A stretch of DNA of 64,000 bases from Inia geoffrensis. Its lineage: Eukaryota > Chordata > Mammalia > Artiodactyla > Iniidae. The DNA is taken from NCBI GenBank assembly GCA_036417435.1, contig CM070915.1, forward strand, positions 80,477,799-80,541,798, written 5' to 3'. Shown in pieces: positions 10,530 to 20,503 of this stretch (its first letter is position 1; the number at the start of each line of letters is the position of its first letter). A program made the translations under genes and the position numbers. A model generated the notes under the pieces. It saw only the letters and a program-made list of their open reading frames with translations. It was not told where the DNA came from and did not search any database.

Positions 10530-13139
10530 TGGCTCTTCAGGGTCTTTTGTGTTTCCATACAAATTGTGAAATTTTTTGTTCTTCTGTGAACAAAGCCATT
10601 GGTAGTTTGATAGGGACTGCACTAAATCTGTAGATTGCTTTGAGTAGTACAGTCATTTTCACAATATTGATTCTTCCAATCCCAGAACATGGTATATCTC
10701 TCCATCTGTTTGTATCATCTTTAATTTCTTTCACCAGTGTCTTACAGTTTTATGCATACAGGTTTTTTGTCTCCATAGGTAGGTTTATTCCTAGATATTT
10801 TATTCTTTTTGTTGTAGTGGCATATAGGGGGTGCTACCTTAATTTCTCTTACAGATTTTTCATTGTTAGTGTGCAGAAATGCAAGAGGTTTCTGTGCATT
10901 AATTTTGTATCCTGCTACTTTACCAAATTCATTGATTAGCTCTAGTAGTTTTCTGGTACCATCTTTAGGATTCTCCATGTATAGTATCATGTCACCTGCA
11001 AACCGTGACAGTTTTACTTCTTCTTTTCCAATTTGAATTCCTATTATTTCTTTTTCTTCTCTGATTGCTGTGGCTAAAACTTCCAAAACTATGTTGAATA
11101 ACAGTGGTGAGAGTGGGCAACCTTTTCTTGTTTCTGATCTCAGAGGAAATGGTTTCAGTCTTTCACCATTGAGAACAATGCTGGCTGTGGGTTTGTCATA
11201 TATGGCCTTTATTATGTTGAGGTAGGTTCCCTCTATGCCTACTTTCTGGAGAGTTTTTATCATAAATGGGTGTTGAATTTTGTCGAAAGCTTTTTCTGCA
11301 TCTACTGATATTTTCATATGGTTTTTCTCCTTCAATTTGTTAATATGGTGCATCACACTGACTGATTTGCGTATATTGAAGAATTCTTGGGATAAACCGC
11401 ACTTGATCATGGTGTATGATCCTTTTAATGTGCTGCTGGATTCTGTTTGCTAGTATTTCGCTGAGCATTTTTGCATCTGTGTTTATCAAAGATATTGGCC
11501 TATAGTTTGCTTTTTTGTGACCTCTTTGTCTGGTTTTGGTATCAGGGTGATGGTGGCCTTGTAGAATGAGTTTGGGAGTGTTCCTCCCTCTGCTATATTT
11601 TGGAAGAGTTTGAGAAGGATAGGTGTTAGCTCTTCTCTAAATGTTTGACAGAATTTGCCTGTGAAGCCATCTGGTCCTGGGCTTTTGTTTGTTAGAAGAT
11701 TTTTAATCACAGCTTCAATTTCAGTGCTTGTGACTGGTCTGTTCATATTTTCTATTTCTTCCTGGTTCAGTCTTGAAACGTTGTGCTCTTGTAAGAATTC
11801 ATCCATTTCTTCCAGGTTGTCCATTTTATTGGCATATATAGTTGCTTGTAGTAATCTCTCATGATCCTTTGTACTTCTGCAGTGTCAGTTGTTACTTCTC
11901 CTTTTTCATTTCTAATTCTTTTGATTTGCATCTTCTCCCTTTTTGTCTTGATGAGTCTGGCTAATGGTTTATCAATTTTATCTTCTCAAAGAACCAGCTT
12001 TTAGTTTTACTGATCTTTGCTACTGTTTCCTTCATTTCTTTTTCATTTAGTTCTGATCTAATCTTTATGATTTCTTTCCTTCTGCTAATGTTGGGGTTTT
12101 TTTTTTCTTCTTCTTCTTTCTCTGTTTTAGGTTTAAGGTTAGGTTGTTTATTTGAAATTTTTCTTGTTTCCTGAGGTAGGACTGTATTGATATAAACTTC
12201 CCTCTTAGAACTGCTTTTGCTGCATCCCATAGGTTTTGGGTTGTCGTGTTTTCACTGTCATTTGTTTCTAGGTATTTTTTGATTTCCTCTTTGATTTCTT
12301 CAACGATCTCTTGGTTATTTAGTAGTGTATTGTTTAGCCTCCCTGTGCTTGTATTTTTTAGTTTTTTTTCCGTAATTGATATGTAGTCTTACAGTGCTGT
12401 GGTCGGAAAAGATACTTGACACGATTTCAATTTTCTTAAATTTACCAAGGCTTGATTTGTAACCCAAGATATGATCTATCCTGGATAATGTTCCATGAGA
12501 GCTTGAGAAGAATGTGTATTCTGTTGTTCTTGGATGGAATGACCTATAAATATCAATTAGGTCCATCTTACTTAATGTGTCATTTATAGCTTGCGTTTCC
12601 TTATTTATTTTCATTTTGGATGAACTGTCCATTGGTGAAAGTGGGGTGTTAAAGTCCCCTACTATGATTGTGTTACTGTCCATTTCCCCATTTATGGCTG
12701 TCAGCATCTGCCTTATGTATTGAGGGGCTCCTGTGTTGGGTGCATAAATATTTTCAATTGTTATATTTTCTTCTTGGACTGATCCCTTGATCATTATGGA
12801 GTGTCCTTCCATGTCTCTTGTAACATTCTTTATTTTAAAGTCTATTTTGTCTGATATGAGAATTGCTATTCCAGCTTTCTTCTGATTTCCAGTTGCATGG
12901 AATATCTTTTTCCATCCCCTCACTCTCAGTCTGTATGTGTCCCTAAGTCTGAAGTGCGTCTCTTGTAGACAGAATATATAGTGTTGTTTTTGCATCCATT
13001 CAGCCAGTCTATGTCTTTTGGTTGGAGCACTTAATCCATTTACATTTAAGGTAATTATCGATATGTATGCTCCTATTACCATTTTCTTAATTGTTGGGGG
13101 TTTGTTTTTGTAGGTCTTTTCCTTCTCTTGTGTTTCCTG

Positions 13140-13995
13140 CCTAGAGAAGCTTCTTTAGCATTTGCTGTAAAGCTGCTTTGGTGGTGCTGAATTCTCGTAA
13201 CTTTTGCTTGTCTGTAAAGGTTTTAATTTCCCTGCCACATCTGAATGAGATCCTTGTTGGGTAGAGTAATCTTGGTTGTAGGTTTTTCCCTTTCATCACT
13301 TTAAATATGTCCTGCTGCTCCCTTCTGGCTTGCAGACTGCTGAAAGATCAGCTGTTAACCTTATGGGGATTCCCTTGTATGTTATTTTTTGCTTTTCTCT
13401 TGCTGCTTTTAATATTTTTTCTTTGTATTTAATTTTTGATAGTTTAATTAATATGTCTTGGCATGTTTCTCCTTGGATTTATCCTGTATGGGACTCTGTA
13501 CACTTCCTGGACTTGACTATTTCCTTTCCCATGTTAGTGAAGTTTTCAACTATAATCTCTTCAAGTGTGTTCTCAGTCCCTTTCTTTTTCTCTTCTTCTT
13601 CTGAGATCCCTATAATCCAAATGTTGGTACATTTAATGTTGTCCCAGAGGTCTCTAAGACTCTCAATTCTTTTCATTCTTTTTTTCTTTATTCTGCTCTG
13701 CAGTAGTTATTTCCACTATTTTATCTTCCAGGTCATTTATCCGTTCTTCTGCCTCCGTTATTCTGCTGTTGTTTCCTTCTAGAGAACTTTTAATTTCATT
13801 TATTGTGTTGTTCATCAATGTTTGTTTGCTCTTTAGTTCTTCTAGGTCCTTGTTAAACGTTTCTTGTATGTTCTCCATTCTATTTCCAAGATTTTGGATC
13901 ATCTTTACTATCATTGTTCTGAATTCTTTTTCAGGTAGACTGCCTAATTCCTCTTCATTTGTTAGGTCTGCTGGGTTTTTACCTTGCTCCTTCAT
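13140..13995 (-). pseudogene. L1 ORF1 pseudogene (copy 1)
   Basis: Remnant of the L1 RNA-binding chaperone. The first 110 codons (13995-13663) are open and contain the coiled-coil region (for example 'RITEAEERINDLEDKI'). A frameshift near 13670, at a T-rich tract, moves the frame to 13676-13479, which holds the start of the RRM-like domain. The C-terminal domain toward 13140 is broken. The codon just before the ATG at 13993-13995 is TAG, where copy 2 has CAG. Confidence 0.85.
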
Positions 13996-14328
13996 CTACT
14001 GCATATTTCTCTGTCTTCCCATTTTGCTTAACTTACTGTGTTTGGGGTCTTCTTTTCGCAGGCTGCAGGTTTGTAGTTCCCGTTGTTTTTGGTGTCTGCC
14101 CCCGGTGGGTAAGGTTGGTTCAGTGGGTTGTGTAAGCTTCCTGGTGGAGGGGACTAGTGCCTGTGTTCTTGTGGGTGGGGCTGGATCTTGTCTTTCTGGT
14201 GGGCAGGGCCGCATCTGGTGGTGGGTTTGGGGAGTCTGTGAACTTAGTGTGATTTTAGGCAGCTTCTCTGCTAATGGGTGGGGTTGTGTTCCTGCCTTGC
14301 TAGTTGTCTGGCATGAGCTTTCCAGCAC
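13996..14328 (-). other. open frame in L1 5' UTR (copy 1)
   Basis: A 110-codon open frame on the L1 sense strand that ends directly at the ORF1 start and is in frame with it. Its first ~34 residues (starting MLESSCQTTSKAGTQPHPLA) resemble those of the equivalent frame in copy 2 (59418-59116). After that the frames diverge through an indel. Probably a non-functional upstream ORF; some L1 families do have ORFs in the 5' UTR. Confidence 0.5.
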
Positions 14329-14667
14329 TGGAGCTTGCTGGCTGTTGGGTGGAGCTGGGTCTTAGTGTTGAGACGGAGATCTCTGGGAGAGCTCTCACCA
14401 ATGGATATTACATGGGCCCGGGAGGTCTCCGGTGGTCCGATGTCCTGAACTTGGCTCTCCCACCTCAGAAGCTCAGGCCTGACACCCGGCCGGAGCACTA
14501 AGAGCTGGTCAGCCACACAGTCAGGTACATGGGGAGTTTCTTGCCTTTTGGGAAGTCTGAGGCCTTCTGCCAGCATTCAGTGAGTGTTCTGTAGGCGTTG
14601 TTCCACATGTGGAAGTATTTCTGATGTATCTGTGGGGAGGAAGGTGATCTCCATATCTCACTCCTCT

Positions 14668-14676
14668 GCCATCTTG
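14668..14676 (-). promoter_or_regulatory. YY1-like site at the L1 5' end
   Basis: gccatcttg on the plus strand, i.e. caagatggc on the L1 sense strand, about 9-17 bases from the element's first base. A YY1 site at this position is known to position transcription start in human L1. That it acts so here is by analogy only. Confidence 0.7.
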
Positions 14677-14685
14677 AAGGTCCCC

Positions 14686-15120
14686 CTGAAAGACATTTGC
14701 CTGTTTTCATCCAGCACTGCCTCCAACTCTTAGGACTGTTTGATGACCTTCAAAGACTGATTTTCATTGCTTTGGTTGGTGAGTTTCTCATCTCCTTACC
14801 CCAGTTCTCTGTTTCTTGTTACCACCACCTTCTGGGTGTCTCTTAGCACTGTTTGGACTCTCTATGGGAGGAAGTCACAGGTGCTTTCCCCCTGGGGTGG
14901 GAGTAGGGTTGTGGCAGGAGTTGGGGGTGAGGCTGTAGATCCCTTCGCACTAAGGCTTTTCTTTCATAGTTTTTGCTAGTCTCTTCCCAGCTGCCCTAAC
15001 TGACTTAAAGGGGAAAAATCTGTAAAGTTCATTTTCAAGGCACAAATCCCATACTTTTATTCAGTAACAAAACTTCTGCCAAAATGTAACAGAAAATGCA
15101 AAGAAGGAGAACAAGGCAGG
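14686..15120. other. unassigned sequence
   Basis: No recognised repeat; a GC-richer patch lies at 14870-14950. Might be flank or an older repeat in which L1 copy 1 landed. Confidence 0.35.
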
Positions 15121-15124
15121 AGAA

Positions 15125-15330
15125 GCACAGTCTGATGTCACACTGACCTGGGTTTAAAATCTAGCTCTGCTACCTATTGCCTATTTTATCTCCACCAAAT
15201 TACTTTGAATTTCTGAACTTTAACTTTTTCATAGCTAAAATGGGTATCATGCCTACCTAATGCTGTTACTGCGAGACTAGGTACATATGTTCCAATATAC
15301 AAGCCACACAAAAAGACAAGTACATACACT
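15125..15330 (+). repeat. MIR SINE relic
   Basis: Plus-strand MIR core: 'gacctgggtttaaaatctag' then 'ctctgctacctattgc', 'aaaatgggtatcatgcctac' and a decayed 3' part. Order and spacing fit the consensus. Confidence 0.7.
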
Positions 15331-15371
15331 GCTTGGCATACACACTAGCTACTATTTAAAGTAGTACCTAA

Positions 15372-15666
15372 GGGACTTCCCTGGTGGCACAGTGGTTAAG
15401 ACCCCATGCTCCCAACGCAGGGGACGCGGGTTCGATCCCTGGTCAGAGAACTAGTTCCAACATGCAGGCCGCAACTAAGAGTTCGCATGCTGTAACTAAG
15501 AGTTCACTCGCTGCATCTAAGGAGCATACGTGCTGCAACTGAGCTGTTGAGCTGCAACTAAGGAGCCCACCGGCCGCAACTAAGACCCGGAGCAACCAAA
15601 TAAATAAATAAAATAAAATAAAATAAAGTATTTGAAAAAGAAATTTAATTTAAAAATAAAATAAAA
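15372..15666 (+). mobile_element. CHR-type SINE, 'gggacttcc' subtype
   Basis: The head 'gggacttccctggtggcaca' and the tRNA-derived part with 'gggttcgatccctgg' are followed by 'gcaactaag' modules and a long AAAT/AAAAT tail. The flanking duplication tagtacctaa lies at 15362-15371 and 15667-15676, exact over 10 bases and extendable with one mismatch. Confidence 0.92.
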
Positions 15667-15676
15667 TAGTACCTAA

Positions 15677-16430
15677 TACATTAACTATTTTTAAATCTCT
15701 AGAGGTTAACAACTTCCCCAGTAGAAGATCGGATATCTTAGAAAAATTTAGTTTTCTCTGGGTTCATGGTAATATATTTACTTCTATACACAACTGGGTA
15801 ATTAAAGGCCTTAAAAATGTTCAAACACTTTTACTCGACAAAGTCACTGTTATTGGTATAGATGTTATTTCATCTATACCAATGAAATAATCAGAGATGT
15901 GGAGAAAAACACTTACACACTAAAATATTAATCATACTCATTTACTATAGCAAAATATAGCAAAGAATCTAACTTTCTAACAAGAAGTAGAAAAATAAAT
16001 CAAGAAAACGCTATACAAATGATAGCATTAAAAATCCTAATTCAAAAAAATGTATTTAATGACACTGTGGGTGGAGCTCCTGTTATATTGTTGAATTAGA
16101 GAAACAGACTCAGGCCTATATGACCTATGAGATTCCAAGATGGTAGGACCATATATATTATTAATATAATATTCTTATAAGGAGAAAGTGCTGGAATAAA
16201 CTGCACCAGAATATTAAGCAATTTATCCTTAAATGAAAGGATTATATATATACAGCTAAGTTTTAATTTTCTTCTATTATTGTCTTTTTTTCCACAATAA
16301 AAATGTATTCTTTAATAGATACAAATAAGCACTTAAATCAATCTTTTCTTTAACAATAAACTGCCTCATTACTTGAATAAACTAAGCGACGACCACTTCC
16401 CTATGAGTACTCTCAAATATGCCCAAACTG
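15677..16430. other. unassigned AT-rich sequence
   Basis: AT-rich, no recognised transposon; holds the perfect hairpin at 15852-15883. Confidence 0.4.
15852..15883. other. perfect 13-bp inverted repeat, 6-base loop
   Basis: attggtatagatg (15852-15864) and its exact reverse complement (15871-15883) are separated by ttattt. It lies in sequence I do not recognise as a repeat, so it is not a transposon terminal repeat that I can name. Confidence 0.9.
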
Positions 16431-16664
16431 ACCCAACTAATACGAGTTGACATGTTCCTCATCCCTTCTCTTCCTCCGCATCTCAATTCTGTCATCTCCC
16501 TCCCTCCCTCCTTCCTTTCCTTTCCTTCCTTCCTTCTCTCCCTCCCTCTGTTATCTATCCATCCATCTTTCCTTCCATCCATCTATCCATCCATCCAACC
16601 CAACTAGCTGAGAGTCAACATGCCCTCATCACATCTCTTCCCCAGCATCCCAATTCTATCGTCT
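16431..16664. repeat. compound microsatellite flanked by a duplicated ~65-bp unit
   Basis: A CCCT/CCTT/CCAT pyrimidine tract (about 16495-16597) sits between two diverged copies of one sequence. Copy one begins 'acccaactaatacgag' at 16431 and copy two begins 'acccaactagctgaga' at 16598. Both continue through 'catcccttctc' or 'catcacatctc' and 'caattctgtc' or 'caattctatc'. Confidence 0.75.
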
Positions 16665-17140
16665 GTCTACCTATCTCTAAGTTTAGATCTGTGCCATGAC
16701 AGTATCATCTCTACAGAGTTGGCTGTGGGTCTAGCACTCAGAAGGGAGACTATCATCTTTCAGCTACTTTGCTTCATTAAAGTCCACTAGGTAACACAGC
16801 ACAATGCTATGGCTGGGCTTCCTACAGGTATGGCTTCTGGGTAAAGGATTCTACCTGCTCTATTCAGTTCCGTTTCTTGAAAATCAGAAATAGAAATCTT
16901 TATAACAAGATCTAAATATATGCATTAACAAGTGAAGTGCATAGTGCAGACAGAAACCAGATGCCTTAGTATCAGTTATGACCAGTCTCTATCTTTAAGG
17001 ATCATTCCGCACTGAGTTATAAGGTATCTCCTGAATATAAAACTAAATGTATTCATATGTTGCCAGCACTACTTTTCCTAGGCCAGTTTTAAACCTTTAT
17101 CTTACAGTCTTTATCTCCTCGTGTGACTCCAGAACAGAAC
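16665..17140. other. unassigned sequence
   Basis: No recognised features between the microsatellite and the MER5A element. Confidence 0.35.
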
Positions 17141-17144
17141 ATTT

Positions 17145-17318
17145 TAAACTTCAGCATGAATGAGAATCACAGGCTCGTTCAAGCAGACTGCTGGCCCCAC
17201 ACCCAGGGTTTCTGATTCAGTAGGTCTAGGATGGGGCCACCTAATTGGCATTTGTAACAGGTTCCAAGGTGACGCTGCTGGTCCCACCACCATACTTTGA
17301 GGATTACTACTCCTAGAA
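17145..17318 (+). mobile_element. MER5A DNA transposon (hAT-Charlie)
   Basis: Matches the MER5A consensus along most of its ~190-bp length: 'tgagaatcacaggc', 'tttctgattcagtaggtcta', 'ttggcatttgtaacaggttc', 'aggtgacgctgctggtcc' and 'actttgaggattac'. A non-autonomous element ancient in placental mammals. Confidence 0.87.
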
Positions 17319-17829
17319 AAACACACATGAGCATTACACCTTCTCATCTTTACTCAAGTGCCTGGCAGGCTTCACCGTGCTCTTTCTGCCTGCAGAACAC
17401 CCGCTCCACTGTCAGGACTTGGCACAGAGGCAGGCAGCTTCTCGGTGGAGCCTTCCGGCTTTGCCAGAACTGGTAGGAAAGCAGCACTTCCTCCTTTGAG
17501 CTCCATTACATCTGGTGAGCTGTGGCATTTCAACGCTTTAACTTGTTGACATGTAGGGCTTGGCTTTCTCGCCTTCGTATTAACAATAAAGATCTCATTC
17601 CATGCAGCAGAAAAAAAAGATAAAAATGATACCTAATGTCTCTGGGTCCACAGCTCAATTGCTGCAGAGAAAAATCACAATTTGACAAACATTTTTCTTC
17701 ACCTGACTGAGTTAACAGAGCCTCCCTCACATCTCATCTGCAGTGTCACAAGTCAGCAAGTAATATGCACTTTTTCAGAAATTTGCAACACGCCATTCCA
17801 TGCTTCTTTCTAGGTAAAAACTGTCTATT
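17319..17829. other. unassigned sequence
   Basis: About 0.5 kb without a recognised repeat or supported exon. Confidence 0.35.
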
Positions 17830-18062
17830 CAGAGCAGCAGTTTGGTACAGCAGGTAGAACAAGAACGTGAAGTCTACAGATTTGTGTTCAAGTCCCATTT
17901 TGTCACTTACAAGCCAAATGATCTTGATTGCATCACCTAAAAAGAATCCTTTTCATCTTGTAGAGAGGGATAATGACATTTACGTTTGACCATTTTAAGA
18001 CAATAATGGATATGAAAGTATTTGGTACATTAAAATGCTTTATATTAATGGTGTTTATTATT
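17830..18062 (+). repeat. MIR SINE relic
   Basis: 'cagtttggtacagcaggtag' begins the tRNA-like head, then 'tttgtgttcaagtccc', 'tgtcacttacaagcc', a 'gggataatgac' segment and the 3' 'ggtgtttattatt'. Nearly the whole MIR length is represented. Confidence 0.75.
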
Positions 18063-18654
18063 CTTCAAAGATCTTGGATTTATAAAGATTAGTCCATTCT
18101 AGAAAACTTTCAAATAGTATCTTTCCAGTAACAAACCATTTAAAACTATAATTTAAATGCAACTTAATGTTATTTAAACAAAAAACTGATGCCTTTTTTA
18201 CTATCAAAATTGAGAAATCTTTGGTGTATGATTTTTAATCAGAAACATATGACTTTCCAAATGCACAGGTAACAAAGCCTACTTCAATTCTACGATGGTT
18301 ATAACCACAAACCTCACTGTGCAGACCACTTTCAAAGAAAACAGAAACTTAGAAACAAAAAGATGAAGCCACAATATACAAGACAAGCCAGGAGTCAGAG
18401 GAATGAATGGGTTTTTCCTTACGGTCACCTTCACTAAGGCTCTGAAGGCAAACCTGGCTCAGGACAGGCTGAAGAACCACAGCAGCCAAAACACCTAAGC
18501 TTGTCTTGCTGTCCAGGTTTTTTATTCCAACTGAGATAAAAAGTTGATTAAAAAACCCACCTTATCAAGAATTATCATAGTAACTATTCATACAAATAAC
18601 TTAATAATCTGCAACTAGATTCAGATCACTAAAAACCAACAAAGGCAGAAAGGT
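18063..18654. other. unassigned sequence
   Basis: AT-rich, no recognised features. Confidence 0.35.
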
Positions 18655-18667
18655 AACAGCATTCTTT

Positions 18668-18878
18668 TTTTTTTTTTTTTTTTTGCTATACGTGGGCCTC
18701 TCACCGCTGTGGCCTCTCCTGTTGCGGAGCACAGGCTCCAGACACGCAGGCCCAGCGGCCATGGCTCACGGGCCCAGCCGCTCCACGGCATGTGGGATCC
18801 TCCCGTACCGGGGCATGAACCCGTGTCCCCTGCATCTGCAGGCGGACTCCCAACCACTGCGCCACCAGGGAAGCCCCA
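18668..18878 (-). mobile_element. CHR-type SINE, short subtype
   Basis: The T-run at 18665-18684 is its poly-A; the head is at 18878. A perfect 13-bp target duplication, aacagcattcttt, lies at 18655-18667 and 18879-18891. This suggests a young insertion. Confidence 0.94.
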
Positions 18879-19133
18879 AACAGCATTCTTTAAAAGGAAT
18901 TCTAATAATGGTCACCATACATACATAACATAGGTCATCCCAACAAAAGCTGACAGTGTTCACATGTAAAAAATATTTTAACGGTTCAATCTTCTGATTT
19001 CACAAAGAGAAATAAAAATGGAGATGGCACAAAATATGAGGAACAGATTACAGTATTTGAGTATACCTAGAAAAGAAAGGGAGAAAAACAAACCAAATGA
19101 ACTGGAAAATGTTTTTGTAAAATCCATAAAATG

Positions 19134-19346
19134 GGGACTTCCCTGGTGGTCCAGTGGGTAAGACTCCGAGTTCCCAATGTAAGGGGCTCGGGTTTGACCC
19201 CTGGTCGGGGAACTAGATCCTGCACGCGTGCCGCAACTAAAAGATCCTGCATGCCACAGCGAAGATCCCCGAGTGCCACAACTAAGACCTGGAGCAGCCT
19301 AAATAAATAGGTAAGTAAGTAAGTATATAAATAAATAAATATAAAC
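19134..19346 (+). mobile_element. CHR-type SINE, 'gggacttcc' subtype
   Basis: The head 'gggacttccctggtggtcca' and 'gggtttgacccctggtcggg' are followed by a GTAA/AAAT-rich tail. Its 5' duplication taaaatccataaaatg is at 19118-19133. The matching 3' copy is not next to the tail but at 20488-20503, beyond an L1 and 0.28 kb of further sequence, which implies a later insertion into the tail. Confidence 0.92.
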
Positions 19347-20209
19347 AGCTCATGCAGCTCAATATTAAAAAAATGAACAACCCAATCCAAAAATGGGCAG
19401 AAGACCTAAATAGACATTTCTCTACAGAAGACATACAGATGGCCAAGAAGCACATGAAAAGCTGCTCAACATCACTAATCATTACAGAAATGCAAATCAA
19501 AACTACCATGAGGTATCACCTCACACCAGTTAGAATGGGCATCATCAGAAAATCTACAAACAACCAATGCTGGAGAGGGTGTGGAGAAAAGGGAACCCTC
19601 TTGCACTGTTGGTGGGAATGTAAATTGATACAGTCACCATGGAGAACAGTACAGAGGTTCCTTAAAAAACTAAAAATAGAATTACCATATGACCCAGCAA
19701 TCCCACTACTGGACACTTACCCAGAGAAAAAACCATAATTCAAAAATACACAGGCACCCCAATGTTCACTGCAGCACTATTTACAATAGCCAGGTCATGG
19801 AAGCAACCTAAATGCCCATCGACAGATGAATGGATAAAGAAGATGTGGTACATATGTACAATGGAATATTACTTAGCCACAAAAAGGAATGAAATTGGGT
19901 CATTTGTAGAGATGTGGATGGACCTAGAGACTGTCATACAGAGTGAAGTCAGTCAGAAAGAGAAAAATATCATATATTAACGCATATATGTGGAACCTTG
20001 AAAAATGGTACAGATGAACTGGTTTGCAGGGCAGAAGTTGAGACACAGATGTAGAGAACAAACGTATGGACACCAAGGGGGGACAGCAGCGGGGCGGGGG
20101 GTGGTGGGATGAACTGGGAGGTTGGGATTGACATGTATACACTGATGTGTATAAAACTGATGACTAATAAGAACCTGCTGTATAAAAAAATAAATTAAAT
20201 TAAAAAAAA
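19347..20209 (+). mobile_element. 5'-truncated L1, 3' end
   Basis: Begins inside ORF2 ('ctcatgcagctcaatattaa') and runs through the 3' UTR to an A-rich tail near 20186-20209. It is inserted in the tail of the preceding SINE. Its sequence is close to the 3' parts of L1 copies 1 and 2. Confidence 0.93.
19352..19980 (+). pseudogene. L1 ORF2 C-terminal fragment
   Basis: Two open segments (19352-19738 and 19762-19980) in different frames encode the ORF2 C-terminal region. The cysteine-histidine motif is complete in the first: C-x3-C-x7-H-x4-C, within '[18 protein letters not shown]'. The second segment has the conserved 'MEYYLATKRNEIGSF'. There is no start and no catalytic domain, so it is inert. 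Confidence 0.88.
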
Positions 20210-20487
20210 ACTTTCCTAGCTGTTGTTGGGGATTTGCATATTGTGACAACACCTTACATATTAGAAATATATAAAAGTGGCACAAGCAACCAGGAAACAC
20301 ATCATCTTCCTCTATAACTGATTAATTTCTATTGGATAGGAATCTATTATTGACAAATACAGAATTAAAGTAAGCATTCAATCTTTGGAAATAGGCAAGT
20401 CATTAAATTAATCTATAGCATGTGATTAAAGCACAGACACATGATAAAAAATAAATAAACACATATTTTTTTAATTAAAAAATAAAA
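20210..20487 (+). other. probable L1 3'-transduced segment
   Basis: About 275 bases of non-L1 sequence between the L1 A-tail and a second A-rich tail (20473-20492). An AATAAA lies at 20450-20455, shortly upstream of that second tail. The target duplication of the surrounding SINE closes just after it at 20488-20503. The simplest reading is read-through of the source L1 into its own flank, later copied here. Confidence 0.55.
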
Positions 20488-20503
20488 TAAAATCCACAAA
20501 ATG

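Larger units (their letters stand above)
8808..13082 (-). pseudogene. L1 ORF2 pseudogene (copy 1)
   Basis: Remnant of the L1 endonuclease/reverse transcriptase. The start is taken at 13082, where the conserved 'ITLNVNGLSAPTKRHR' begins. The first 255 codons (13082-12315) keep the endonuclease motifs 'CLQETHF', 'VGDFNTPL' and 'SRIDHILG'. The reading frame then breaks repeatedly: 12230-11961, 11824-11486, 11410-10742 and 10734-10537 are separate open segments. In the palm domain the catalytic FADD motif is FAGD, from a GAT-to-GGT change at 10994-10996. Two SINEs further split the C-terminal part. Without SINEs the length is about 1,280 codons, as expected for the family. Confidence 0.9.
8426..14685 (-). 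mobile_element. near-full-length L1 (copy 1)
   Basis: Its 3' end is the T-run at 8426-8440; its 5' end is the 'gccatcttgaaggtcccc' motif near 14685. Order on the minus strand is 5' UTR (14685-13996), ORF1, ORF2, 3' UTR, poly(A). Removing two nested SINEs leaves about 5.8 kb, close to the ~6 kb usual for mammalian L1. ORF1 and ORF2 carry many frameshifts and a damaged reverse-transcriptase motif, so it is dead. The 3' UTR contains an expanded TA tract. I could not find a convincing target-site duplication. Confidence 0.93.

Noticed and set aside
16490..16600. Repeat array suggesting CRISPR-like structure
   Set aside because: Units are tetranucleotide microsatellite variants without spacers, and the genome is mammalian.
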